From NCBI GenBank assembly GCA_019637095.1, contig JAHBWG010000024.1:37094-101093 (forward strand): a stretch of DNA of 64,000 nt, given 5' to 3'. How positions within the stretch are numbered: the stretch's first letter is position 1; the number at the start of each line of letters is the position of its first letter. The notes beneath the pieces are model-generated. The model made no database searches. It had not been told where the DNA came from and saw only the letters and a program-made list of their open reading frames with translations. This document shows positions 31,813-41,057 of this stretch, in pieces. Made by a program: the position numbers and the translations under genes. The DNA comes from Sandaracinaceae bacterium (lineage in GTDB: Bacteria; Myxococcota_A; Polyangia; Polyangiales; Sandaracinaceae).

Positions 31813-32421
31813 TCACTGCGTCAGCACGAGCCGCGCGACGCGAGGCTCGACGTCGAGGTCCCCCACCCAGACGCTCGGCCAGCGCACGGAGCAACCGATC
31901 GTGGCGACCCCGTCCAGGAACGAGAGCGCCGGCGCCTCGGCCAGCCGCACCCAGGCCCGGACGCGACCGTCCTCGGCCACGTAGTCGTGAATGTGATCCG
32001 CTTCGTAGCCGGCGGCGCCCGGGGTGACGACTCGCGAGACACGCGTCCCGTAGGTGCTTGCACCCCAGCCGTTGACGTCCGCGCAGCTTGCGGACTCCGC
32101 GGCGACGCGGACGCTCCCGGTGGCCCCCGGAGGAACGGCGACGTCGAGCTCGAGCCAGAGCGAGACCACCGGATCCGGCAACCGCACCCCGACCATGTCG
32201 ATGTGCGCGATGCCGCTTCGTCGGGCCAGGCCCCGGAGCTCGGTCTCGTCTTGCCGCATCATCGCGGAGGCGATGGCCTCCCCCGGAGGCCGACCGCTCA
32301 TGCTCGCGCGCAGCGGCAGCCCGAAGCACGTGCACGCACCGCACGACATGAGCAGCGCGACGAACCCGCACCCGAGCCCCGCCACGACGCGCATGCGCCT
32401 CTTGTTCGTCTTCGACTCCAT
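31813..32421 (-). CDS. Exported lipoprotein of unknown function (202 aa)
   Basis: The ATG at 32421 has AGGGAG 4 bases upstream. A basic start (ESKTNKRRMR), a hydrophobic stretch and lipobox LMSC give a lipoprotein signal. The mature part has a helical segment, then a beta-rich domain with Cys at CADVNGWG and IGCSVRW. No family is recognised. It is divergent from the Ser/Thr kinase at 32618; the 196 bp between them shows no coding feature, but contains the likely promoters. Confidence 0.7.
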   Translation of the reverse strand: MESKTNKRRMRVVAGLGCGFVALLMSCGACTCFGLPLRASMSGRPPGEAIASAMMRQDETELRGLARRSGIAHIDMVGVRLPDPVVSLWLELDVAVPPGATGSVRVAAESASCADVNGWGASTYGTRVSRVVTPGAAGYEADHIHDYVAEDGRVRAWVRLAEAPALSFLDGVATIGCSVRWPSVWVGDLDVEPRVARLVLTQ

Positions 32422-32617
32422 CGGCTCCCTCTCTGGCGCGGCGCCGCGCACCGTGGGCTCGAAGTGCACAGCATGTGCCTCGGCCCGCGCACGCAGACTC
32501 GTCGTCCGACACACCGCGCACCGACCCGTGGTGACGACGAACGTCGGCGACGCGACGCCCGCCGCCGCAGCGCCGAAGGCGGTGGACGCGCTCGCGCGGG
32601 GCTCCCATGCTCGGCGC

Positions 32618-33763
<1,146 letters not shown>

Positions 33764-33901
33764 CGAGCGATCGGCGTCGATCGCGCGTGGCCAGCGCGCC
33801 GAGACATCTGGCGAGCCCCGATCGTCGCGGGACGCGAGCGGCGATGGAGCAGCGGCTCGCGCGACGGCCACACACCGCTCCTCCGCTCCGAGGGTATCGA
33901 C

Positions 33902-34219
33902 GTGAGCGGCTACGACCACCTCGACCTGCTGGTGCAGGTCCACGAGGACGCCTCGATCCCCACCGGCGCATCGATCGAGGTCGCTGTCCTCTCGGACGGC
34001 CACACCCCCGACGGTCCCTCGCGCGACTTCTTCAGCGATCCGATCGGCGTCATCGTCTTCGACGACAGCGCCGTGCCCGACGCCGGTACGCTGCGCCTCG
34101 AGCGGGTAGACCCGCCGCTCGGCTCGATGCTCGCCGTCCGCGTCGCGGGGGCCCGCGCGCAAACCACGGGGAACATCCGCATCCGCCTCAGCATCGACCT
34201 CGTGATGAAGACCTCGTGA
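33902..34219 (+). CDS. Short beta-rich hypothetical protein, possibly the 3' part of a decayed gene
   Basis: 105 residues from the only possible start, a GTG at 33902, without a ribosome binding site. The sequence (SGYDHLDLLVQVHEDASIPTG onward) looks like a genuine beta-sandwich with good codon use. The same frame stays open back to 33764 and reads sensibly just upstream (PLLRSEGID), but has no start codon there. It may be the remains of a longer protein. Function unknown. Confidence 0.45.
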   Translation: MSGYDHLDLLVQVHEDASIPTGASIEVAVLSDGHTPDGPSRDFFSDPIGVIVFDDSAVPDAGTLRLERVDPPLGSMLAVRVAGARAQTTGNIRIRLSIDLVMKTS

Positions 34220-34262
34220 TCCCTGGACCTCATCGGCGCCGACCTCTATCCTGGAGTAGGCC

Positions 34263-34538
34263 GTGATCCGTCTCTCCCGAGGGCTCGTCACCGAATCGGC
34301 CACGTCCCCGCCGCAGGCGGTCTGCGCAGTGTGTACTCCCGCCGGGCCGGGCTTCAGGAGCCGTTTCGGACCAACGCTTTATCGCGGTGGGCGGGGGGCC
34401 GGCTACGTCCATGCCTACGTGGAGATCCCCGACTCCGACCGCTTCCTGGCCCTGATCGCCAACGAGGGGGTCGCCGACGCAGGGGGGGAGCTGATTGGAA
34501 CGTTCATCCACGATGGCGCGATCCCCCCTCCGTTCTGA
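34263..34538 (+). CDS. Small hypothetical protein (91 aa)
   Basis: A GTG at 34263 with GGAG six bases upstream. The last ~45 residues (YVHAYVEIPDSDRFLALIAN) look protein-like; the first 45 are less convincing. There is no signal peptide. It overlaps the next gene by 26 bases. No family recognised; low certainty. Confidence 0.35.
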   Translation: MIRLSRGLVTESATSPPQAVCAVCTPAGPGFRSRFGPTLYRGGRGAGYVHAYVEIPDSDRFLALIANEGVADAGGELIGTFIHDGAIPPPF

Positions 34539-35568
34539 GCTCTGGGGCGGCCTCGCCGCCGTGGTCCTCGGCTGCACGAGCTCCCACGCGGCTCTGCCGG
34601 ACGCAGGGCCGCTCGAGTGCCCCGACACGCCGTGCGATGCGCCGCTCCCTGTGGACTTGCTTGTCGTTCAGGACAATTCGGGATACGCGGGGGACACTCA
34701 GGCAGTCTTGTTCGCGGCCGAAGCTCTGCTAGAGCCACTGTCGCGCGGGGGTGCCCGTGCATCCCTCCACGTAGGTGTCGTCTACAGCGACCTCGGCACT
34801 GGGGAGTATGACGGGTGGCCTGCCCATTGCCGCTCGGGTTGGGGATACGACGGATACCTGCAGACCCCCCAAGAGAGCAGCTATCGGAGTTGCGCTGCCA
34901 GCGAGGATCGCTACCGGGTCGTCGCTACACCTGAAGACCTTCCGCATGCAGCGGACCACGTTCGCTGCGCTGTCGGAGGGGGCGATCGCTGCATCCCGCA
35001 GAGCTTCGAAGCGATGCTGAGGGCGCTCGCGCCACGCAGCTCGGACATCGAGTTCCGCGGCGTCCAAGGTGGGCACGGGGACGGGGCCAACGCGGGCTTC
35101 CTGCGCGACGACGCCGTCCTCGCCATCCTCTTCGTCAACGGTCATCGCGAGTGCTCGATGGCGGACTTGAGTCATCTCGAGCTCGGAGCACCTAGCTGCG
35201 ATGACGGGTTCGTATGCTGCGAAGAGCGCCTCCTTCCGGTCGACCGCTACGTTCACGGGCTGACGAGCCTCGGTCGCCGCCGCGTGGTGGTGAGCGCGAT
35301 CACCGGGGTCCCCGGGGACGTGCGGCCGGAGGCCGGGGATCGCGAGGCGCTCGACGCGGTCCTCGCGCGGCCGGAGATGGAGGTCTCGGGGGGGCGACCC
35401 TTCTGCCACCACGTCGTGTCCTCGCCACGCCACGTGCAGCTCGTGCGCGCGTGCCCCGGCTTGCTTCGCTCGATGTGCGACAGGCGCCTGAGCGAGCGGG
35501 GCGGCGCCGAGCAGATCATGGGCGAGATCGGCCGTGCCATCGCCCGCGCCGCCTGCCACCCCGAATGA
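34513..35568 (+). CDS. Lipoprotein with a degenerate von Willebrand A-like domain
   Basis: 351 residues. Signal with lipobox VLGC (about residue 19). The block VDLLVVQDNSGYAGDTQAVL matches the start of VWA domains in myxobacterial lipoproteins, but the MIDAS motif DxSxS reads D-N-S-G-Y. Later, AILFVNGHRECS sits where relatives have a TDEEDCS-type metal ligand. About ten Cys suggest disulphides, and HVGVVYSDLGTGEYDG fits the family. Metal binding may be lost. Base use at the 5' half is less GC-biased at third positions than in neighbours. It is probably surface exposed with an unknown ligand. Confidence 0.72.
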   Translation: MARSPLRSELWGGLAAVVLGCTSSHAALPDAGPLECPDTPCDAPLPVDLLVVQDNSGYAGDTQAVLFAAEALLEPLSRGGARASLHVGVVYSDLGTGEYDGWPAHCRSGWGYDGYLQTPQESSYRSCAASEDRYRVVATPEDLPHAADHVRCAVGGGDRCIPQSFEAMLRALAPRSSDIEFRGVQGGHGDGANAGFLRDDAVLAILFVNGHRECSMADLSHLELGAPSCDDGFVCCEERLLPVDRYVHGLTSLGRRRVVVSAITGVPGDVRPEAGDREALDAVLARPEMEVSGGRPFCHHVVSSPRHVQLVRACPGLLRSMCDRRLSERGGAEQIMGEIGRAIARAACHPE

Positions 35569-35688
35569 TCCGCGCGCGTACGGGGAGATCGTGAGGCGCG
35601 ACTGGACTATCGCGCGCTGGCGAGACACGGCCTTCGAGGCGGGGTGACGGTACCGCAGGCGAGCGGCGAGACACGACGGGAGCTTCGA

Positions 35689-36474
35689 GTGGCGTATCCT
35701 CGCGTGGTGGAGCGTGCGCTCGGACGCGTGGGGGTCTTCGTGGCCGTGTTGCTGGCGGCAGCGCTCGCGCCGGTGCGCGCCGCGGAGGCGGGCGCGTGCG
35801 CGCGGTTCGGGCTGGCGGGGCTCGCGCTCGTCGAGCCGGGGGGACCCATCGCGCTCGGCCCCGAGGCGGGACCGCTCGTCGAGCACGTCGTCACCGGCCG
35901 GACCCGCGAGCGGAGCCGCGTCGCGGCCGATCCGCTGCGCGCGCTGCGCGTGCTCGGTCCGGGCGAGCTCGCCGTCCGGCCGCGCGCCATCGCGCCCGGC
36001 GTCCACCGGCTCGAGGGCCCGTACCGCGCCGGGACCTATCGCGTCAGCGGGCTCGCGCGCGGTGGCCGCGTGCGGTTCGTGCGCGGCGAGCCGGTCGCGC
36101 TGCCGCCGCCCGCCCTCGCGAGCGCTCACCTGGCCGTCGTGGAGCTGCCGGCGAGCCCCGGCGGCATGCGGGGGGCGCCGGGGCAGTCGCGCCATCTCAC
36201 GCTCACGCTCGCCCAGCCCGCGCCGGCCGGCGCGTGGCGGCTGCTCCTCTACACCACGCCGCAGGCCCCGCGTCACGCCGCGATCAACTCCGCGCTCGTC
36301 ACGCCCGGCGCCACGACGGTCACGCTCGCCCAGGGCGGCGGCGGCTCGCGCTGCGGCCCGCCGGCGCCGATGGCCGGGCTGCCCGGCGTCGGCTCGGAGC
36401 TCGTCGCGACCTGGCTGCGCGCGGACGGCGTCGTCTCCCCGCCGTCGAGCCCGACGCCGACGCTCGCCCGCTGA
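35689..36474 (+). CDS. Secreted protein of unknown function (261 aa)
   Basis: The GTG at 35689 is chosen for GGGAG six bases upstream. A signal peptide (RVGVFVAVLLAAALAPVRAAEA) is followed by a beta-rich mature part with little Cys (only near AGACARFG and SRCGPP). Blocks such as GVHRLEGPYRAGTYRVSGL and LTLTLAQPAPAGAWRLLLY suggest an Ig-like or jelly-roll fold. No family recognised. Confidence 0.62.
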   Translation: MAYPRVVERALGRVGVFVAVLLAAALAPVRAAEAGACARFGLAGLALVEPGGPIALGPEAGPLVEHVVTGRTRERSRVAADPLRALRVLGPGELAVRPRAIAPGVHRLEGPYRAGTYRVSGLARGGRVRFVRGEPVALPPPALASAHLAVVELPASPGGMRGAPGQSRHLTLTLAQPAPAGAWRLLLYTTPQAPRHAAINSALVTPGATTVTLAQGGGGSRCGPPAPMAGLPGVGSELVATWLRADGVVSPPSSPTPTLAR

Positions 36475-36525
36475 TCGGCGCGTGACATCCGCGGCGCCGC
36501 CGCGCAGGATCGCGGTGGGGTCGAG

Positions 36526-37077
36526 GTGAAGGACGTTCCGAGCGCGTCGGGCTTCGCGGTCCGGGATCTGCGGTGGGCGCTCGAGGCGCTCTGCGGCGCG
36601 GAGCGCGTGCGCGAGGCGCTCGAGACCCTCCCGGCCGAGGTGCGCGAGCCGTTCCTCGCCGCGCCGGCGGAGCCGTGGGTGCCGCTCACCGTGACGACCG
36701 CGGTGGTGGACGCGGTCGCCGCCCACGTCGGCGAGAACCCAGAGACGCTCGTCGATCGCGCGATCGCGCGCGCGACCGAGCGCTCGCTCGGCACGGTGCT
36801 GCGCGTGCTGCTGCGCTTCACCTCGAACCGCGCGCTGCTCGAGCGCATCCCCGGCATCTACCGCCGCACCCGCAACGTCGGCGAGGTGCGCGTCCTGCGC
36901 ATCGAGGAGACCTCGGGGGAGATCGAGATCGTCGGCTGGCCCGACATGCCCGCGCGGCACGCGCGGCTCGTCGCGGTCAACACCGAGACGCTCCTGCGCT
37001 GCATCGGCCGCGAAGATCCGCGCGTGCACTACAAGCGCACCCCCGACGGCGCGCGCTACCAGATCCTCTGGCGCTGA
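36526..37077 (+). CDS. DUF2378/TIGR02265-like myxobacterial protein
   Basis: 183 residues from a GTG. The pattern FAVRDLRWALEALCG, LPAEVREPFL, a helical middle and RVLLRFTSNRALLERIPGIYRRTRNVG, then a short beta-rich end with YKRTPDGARYQILWR, resembles the ~180-residue family that is expanded in Myxococcales and has no known function. Family assignment is from memory of the pattern. Cytoplasmic; no membrane segment. It is convergent with the pyrimidine operon (16 bp between stops). Confidence 0.65.
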   Translation: MKDVPSASGFAVRDLRWALEALCGAERVREALETLPAEVREPFLAAPAEPWVPLTVTTAVVDAVAAHVGENPETLVDRAIARATERSLGTVLRVLLRFTSNRALLERIPGIYRRTRNVGEVRVLRIEETSGEIEIVGWPDMPARHARLVAVNTETLLRCIGREDPRVHYKRTPDGARYQILWR

Positions 37078-37092
37078 CGGGAGCGCGGTGGC

Positions 37093-38469
37093 TCACTCCA
37101 GGCCGCGCGCCTTGCGGGTCGCGTCGAGCATGCCCTCGGTGACGTCGTCGCCGGCGGCGACGCGGTCGTTCCAGCTCCGGCGGGAAGGCGCCTTGCGCTT
37201 CTGTACCATCGTGATCGTCCCCTCGACCGGGCAGACGAGCTGGCAGAGGTTGCAGCCGACGCACTCCTGTTCGTGGACCCACGGGACGCGCGCGCCGGCG
37301 CGGGCGCCCTCGGCGAGCGCGGCGACGTCGGGGACGTCGCTCGGGAAGTGCAAGAACCCTTGCTTCCTCTTCTCGTCGTCGCTCACGCCGGGGACGTGGA
37401 TGCACTGGTGCGAGCCGTCGAGGCACGCGACCACGCAGAGCTGGCAGCCGATGCACGACTTCGGGTCGATCGACGCGACCACGTGGTAGTTGAGGTCGAG
37501 GTCGCCCCACTCCTTGTAGGCGGGGTTGGCCTTGCCGACGAGGTCCATCGCCGAGGCCATGCCCTTGTCGTCGAGGAAGTCGTTCAGGCCCTCGATCATG
37601 TCCTCGACGATGCGGTAGCCGTAGTGCATCACCGCGGTGCAGACCTGCACGCTCGTCGAGCCCAGGGCCATGAACTCGGCCGCGTCGCGCCAGTTGGAGA
37701 TGCCACCGATGCCGCTGATGGGCCTCGGGAACACGCGCGCGGTCTGCCCGAGCAGGTGCAGCGCGATCGGCTTCACCGCCGGGCCGCAGTAGCCGCCGTT
37801 GCTCGAGCCGTCGCCCACGACGGGCAGCGGCACCATGCGGTCGAGGTCGACGCCGACGATCGACTTCACCGTGTTGATCAGGCTCACCGCGTCGGCGCCC
37901 GCGCGGTACGCCGCGGACGCGGGCTCGGTGATGTCACCCACGTTCGGCGTGAGCTTGACGATCACCGGGATGTTCGCCGCGTCCATCACCCAGCCGACGA
38001 TCGCCTCGAGCACCTCGGGCTCCGCGCCGACCGCCGAGCCCATGCCGCGCTCGCACATGCCGTGCGGGCAGCCGAAGTTCAGCTCGATCAGGTCGCTGCC
38101 GACGTCCTCGACCTTCTTGATGATCTCCTGCCACTCCTCCTTCGTCTCGACCATGAGCGACGCGATGAGGGTGTGCTTCGGATAGCGCTTCTTGACGTCG
38201 GCCATCTCGCGGAGGTTCACCTCGAGCGGCCGGTCGGTGATGAGCTCGATGTTGTTGAGCCCCATCAGCTTGGTCGAGCCGTAGTCGACGCCGCCGAAGC
38301 GGCTCGACACGTTCACGATCGGGTTGCCGAGGGTCTTCCAGACCGCGCCGCCCCAGCCCGCGTCGAACGCGCGCTTGACCTGATCGCCGGTGTTCGTCGG
38401 CGGGGCCGACGCGAGCCAGAACGGGTTCGGGCTCCGTACGCCGCAGAAGTCGATGCTCAAGTCCGCCAT
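37093..38469 (-). CDS. preA: NAD-dependent dihydropyrimidine dehydrogenase, subunit PreA
   Basis: 458 residues. The FMN TIM barrel (SIDFCGVRSPNPFWLASAPPT; LNFGCPHGMCERGMGS; VKLTPNVGDI; NTVKSIVGVDLDRM) matches the DHODH-like part of dihydropyrimidine dehydrogenase. Two 4Fe-4S motifs follow near the C-terminus (CIGCQLCVVAC and CVGCNLCQLVCPVEG). With PreT it reduces uracil and thymine with NADH in the cytoplasm. It is the last gene of the five-gene operon, 3 bp after preT. After the clusters there is a ~35-residue tail that is not typical of the family core. Confidence 0.95.
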   Translation of the reverse strand: MADLSIDFCGVRSPNPFWLASAPPTNTGDQVKRAFDAGWGGAVWKTLGNPIVNVSSRFGGVDYGSTKLMGLNNIELITDRPLEVNLREMADVKKRYPKHTLIASLMVETKEEWQEIIKKVEDVGSDLIELNFGCPHGMCERGMGSAVGAEPEVLEAIVGWVMDAANIPVIVKLTPNVGDITEPASAAYRAGADAVSLINTVKSIVGVDLDRMVPLPVVGDGSSNGGYCGPAVKPIALHLLGQTARVFPRPISGIGGISNWRDAAEFMALGSTSVQVCTAVMHYGYRIVEDMIEGLNDFLDDKGMASAMDLVGKANPAYKEWGDLDLNYHVVASIDPKSCIGCQLCVVACLDGSHQCIHVPGVSDDEKRKQGFLHFPSDVPDVAALAEGARAGARVPWVHEQECVGCNLCQLVCPVEGTITMVQKRKAPSRRSWNDRVAAGDDVTEGMLDATRKARGLE

Positions 38470-38472
38470 GGC

Positions 38473-39759
38473 TCAGCCCCCGAAGCTCAGGGTGATCGCG
38501 CGCGCGGCGAGCTTGCCGTGCTGCGCCGCGTTGACCACTTCTTTTCCACCATTCACACAGTCGCCGCCCGCGTACACCTTGGGATTGCCGGTGCGGCACG
38601 TCGCGTCGTCGACCACCACGCGGCCCGCGTCGTCGAGCGCGACGCCCTCGAACGCGCGCGCGAGGCCGGTGAGGCGGCTCTGGCCCGCCGCGACCGCGAC
38701 GAGGTCGCACGACAGCGTCTCCTCGCCCTCGCCGTCCGTGCGCGCGACGCGCAGGCCCACGAGGCGCTCGCCCTCGCGCACCGCGGCGATGGGCTGGCGC
38801 GACTCGACGAGGCGCACGCCGTCCTTGCGCGCCCCGACCATCTCGTGCGCGTAACCGCTCATCTTCGCCTCGGTGCCGCGGTAGACCATCGCCACGTCGG
38901 GCACGCCGAGCTGCGCGAGCTCGCGGGCCACGTCGATCGCGGTGTTGCCGCCGCCGACGACGAGCGCCCGCTCGATCCCGGCGAGCGAGGTGGTCGGGTC
39001 GAGCTTGAGGCGCTCGATGTAGGCGGTCGCGCCGACGACGCCCGGGCCCTCGAGGCCGAGGAAGCGGTCTGGCCCGAGGCCGATGCCGATGAACACCGCG
39101 TCGTAGTCCGCGAGGAGCGCGCGCGCCTTCGCCTCGTCGATCTCGACGCCGGTCTTCACCTCGATGTCGCCGAGCGCGAGGACCATGTCGACCTCCGCGA
39201 GCGCGTCGTGCGCGTGGAGCTTGTACGGCGCGACGCCCGTCGTGTTGAGGCCGCCCGGGTAGGCGCGCTTCTCGAAGAGGGTGACCGAGTGGCCGTCGAG
39301 CGCGAGGTGGCCGGCCGCGGCGAGCGAGGCGGGGCCCGCGCCGATGCACGCGACGCGCTTGCCGGTGGACGGCTTCTTGGTCCTGGCGAGCAGCGCCGCG
39401 TCGGCCTCGAGCGCGCTCTCGGTCGCGTAGCGCTGCAGGCGCCCGATCTCGATCGGCGGGCGGCCCCACGCGTTGTAGACGCAGCTCCCGGCGCAGAGCA
39501 CCTCGACGGGGCAGACGCGCGCGCACGAGGTGCCGAGGAGGTTCGCGCCGAAGATCGTCCGCGCGGCGCCCCGGACGTTGTCGGTCGCGATCTTGTGGAT
39601 GAACGTCGGGATCTCGATGCCGGTCGGGCACGCGGCCACGCACGGCGCGTCCGAGCAGTAGATGCAGCGGTTGGCCTCGGTGATCGCTTCGCCGCGCGTG
39701 TAGCGCGGCGCCTTGTCGGGCAGGCGCGTCTCGAGGCGCCCCTCGGGCAGCTTGCTCAC
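38473..39759 (-). CDS. preT: Dihydropyrimidine dehydrogenase, flavoprotein subunit PreT
   Basis: 428 residues. N-terminal Fe-S motif region (CIYCSDAPCVAACPTGIEIP and CARVCPVEVLCAGSCV), an FAD loop (CIGAGPASLAAAGHLA), a NAD(P)H loop (VVGGGNTAIDVARELA) and a C-terminal FAD segment (VYAGGDCVNGGKEVVNA). It moves electrons from NADH to PreA. The GTG start overlaps the aminotransferase stop (GTGA). It is related to the glutamate synthase small chain, but the PreA neighbour settles the role. Confidence 0.94.
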   Translation of the reverse strand: MSKLPEGRLETRLPDKAPRYTRGEAITEANRCIYCSDAPCVAACPTGIEIPTFIHKIATDNVRGAARTIFGANLLGTSCARVCPVEVLCAGSCVYNAWGRPPIEIGRLQRYATESALEADAALLARTKKPSTGKRVACIGAGPASLAAAGHLALDGHSVTLFEKRAYPGGLNTTGVAPYKLHAHDALAEVDMVLALGDIEVKTGVEIDEAKARALLADYDAVFIGIGLGPDRFLGLEGPGVVGATAYIERLKLDPTTSLAGIERALVVGGGNTAIDVARELAQLGVPDVAMVYRGTEAKMSGYAHEMVGARKDGVRLVESRQPIAAVREGERLVGLRVARTDGEGEETLSCDLVAVAAGQSRLTGLARAFEGVALDDAGRVVVDDATCRTGNPKVYAGGDCVNGGKEVVNAAQHGKLAARAITLSFGG

Positions 39760-41057
39760 TTGGCCCCCATCGCGTCGAAGCTCTCGCCGAGCAGCCCGAG
39801 GCCCTCGCGCAGCTCGTCCTCGCCGATGTTGAGCGCCGGCGCGATGCGCACCGTGTTGCCCCAGAGGCCGCCCTTGCCGATGAGCAGGCCGCGCTTCTTC
39901 GTCTCCTCGAAGAGCGCCGCGGTCGCCGCCGGGTTGGGCGTACGGTCGCCGCCCTCCTCGTCCTTCACGAGCTCGAGCGCCTGCATGAGGCCCATGCCGC
40001 GCACGTCGCCGATGACGCGCGGGTGCTTCTTCTTCAGCGCCTCGAGCCCTTCGCGCAGGATCGCGCCCATCTCTGCCGCGTTCTCGACGAGGCCGTCACG
40101 CGCGATCACGTCGAGCACGGTGTTGGCCGCGGTGCAGCTGATCGGGTTGCCGCCGAAGGTGCTGATCGAGCCCTTCTTCAGCGCGCCGGCGATCTCGGTC
40201 GTCGTGATGCACGCGGCGAGCGGGAAGCCGTTCGCGATGCCCTTGGCCATCGTCATGATCTCGGGCTCGATGCCGTACTGCTCGATGCCCCACATCTTGC
40301 CGGTGCGGCCGAACCCGGTCTGCACCTCGTCGGCGATCATCACGCCGCCGTACTTGTGGATGATCTCCGAGGCGATCTCGAAGTACTCCTTGGGCGGCGT
40401 GACGAAGCCGCCGACGCCCTGGATCGGCTCGGCGAGCATGCCGGCGACGCGGCCGGTCGTCGTCGTCTGGATCAGCTCGTCCAGATCCTTTGCGCATTGC
40501 ACGCCGCAGCTCGGGTACTCGAGCTTGAACGGGCAGCGGTAGCAGTACGGCGCGGGCGCGTGCTTGACGGCCGCGACCTGCGTCGGGATCGCGCGGTAGG
40601 TGTTGTGCGCGGTGAGGCTCTGCGCGAGGAGCGAGCGCCCCGAGTAGCCGTGCCGCAGCGCGACGAGCTCGTGGTTGCCCGTGGCGACCTGCGCCATCAT
40701 CACCGCCGTCTCGTCGGCCTCGGTGCCGGACGCGGTGAAGAAGCACTTCTGGAGGTTGCCGGGCGTGGCGTTCGCGAGCTTCTCGGCGAGCTCGACGATG
40801 GGCAGCGTCGGGTAGAGCGTCGAGACGTGCTGCAAGCGCTGGATCTGCGCGATGACCGCCGCGTTGACCTCCTCGTTCGAGTGGCCGATCGAGACGGTGA
40901 GGATGCCGCCGAAGAAGTCGAGGTACTCGTTGCCGTCGAGGTCGGTCAGCCGGGTTCCCTTGCCGTCGGTCAGCACCACCGGCTGCTGGTAGAAGTTGGC
41001 GACCGCCGGGAAGAGGTAGTCGGCGTGCTTCTTTCGGATCTCGTCGCTCGTCGTCAT
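39756..41057 (-). CDS. Class III aminotransferase, probable beta-alanine aminotransferase
   Basis: 433 residues. A PLP-dependent class III (omega) aminotransferase, AGXT2-like: DLDGNEYLDFFGGI, the PLP-pocket Asp in IADEVQTGFGRTG, the Lys in TMAKGIANGFPL that forms the Schiff base, and ISTFGGNPISCTAA. In the operon it would transfer the amino group of beta-alanine (from uracil) or 3-aminoisobutyrate (from thymine) to pyruvate or another oxo acid. An insert with three to four Cys (YCYRCPFKLEYPSCGVQC, about 168-185) is a known feature of this subgroup. Overlaps by 4 bases with both neighbours. Confidence 0.9.
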   Translation of the reverse strand: MTTSDEIRKKHADYLFPAVANFYQQPVVLTDGKGTRLTDLDGNEYLDFFGGILTVSIGHSNEEVNAAVIAQIQRLQHVSTLYPTLPIVELAEKLANATPGNLQKCFFTASGTEADETAVMMAQVATGNHELVALRHGYSGRSLLAQSLTAHNTYRAIPTQVAAVKHAPAPYCYRCPFKLEYPSCGVQCAKDLDELIQTTTTGRVAGMLAEPIQGVGGFVTPPKEYFEIASEIIHKYGGVMIADEVQTGFGRTGKMWGIEQYGIEPEIMTMAKGIANGFPLAACITTTEIAGALKKGSISTFGGNPISCTAANTVLDVIARDGLVENAAEMGAILREGLEALKKKHPRVIGDVRGMGLMQALELVKDEEGGDRTPNPAATAALFEETKKRGLLIGKGGLWGNTVRIAPALNIGEDELREGLGLLGESFDAMGAK

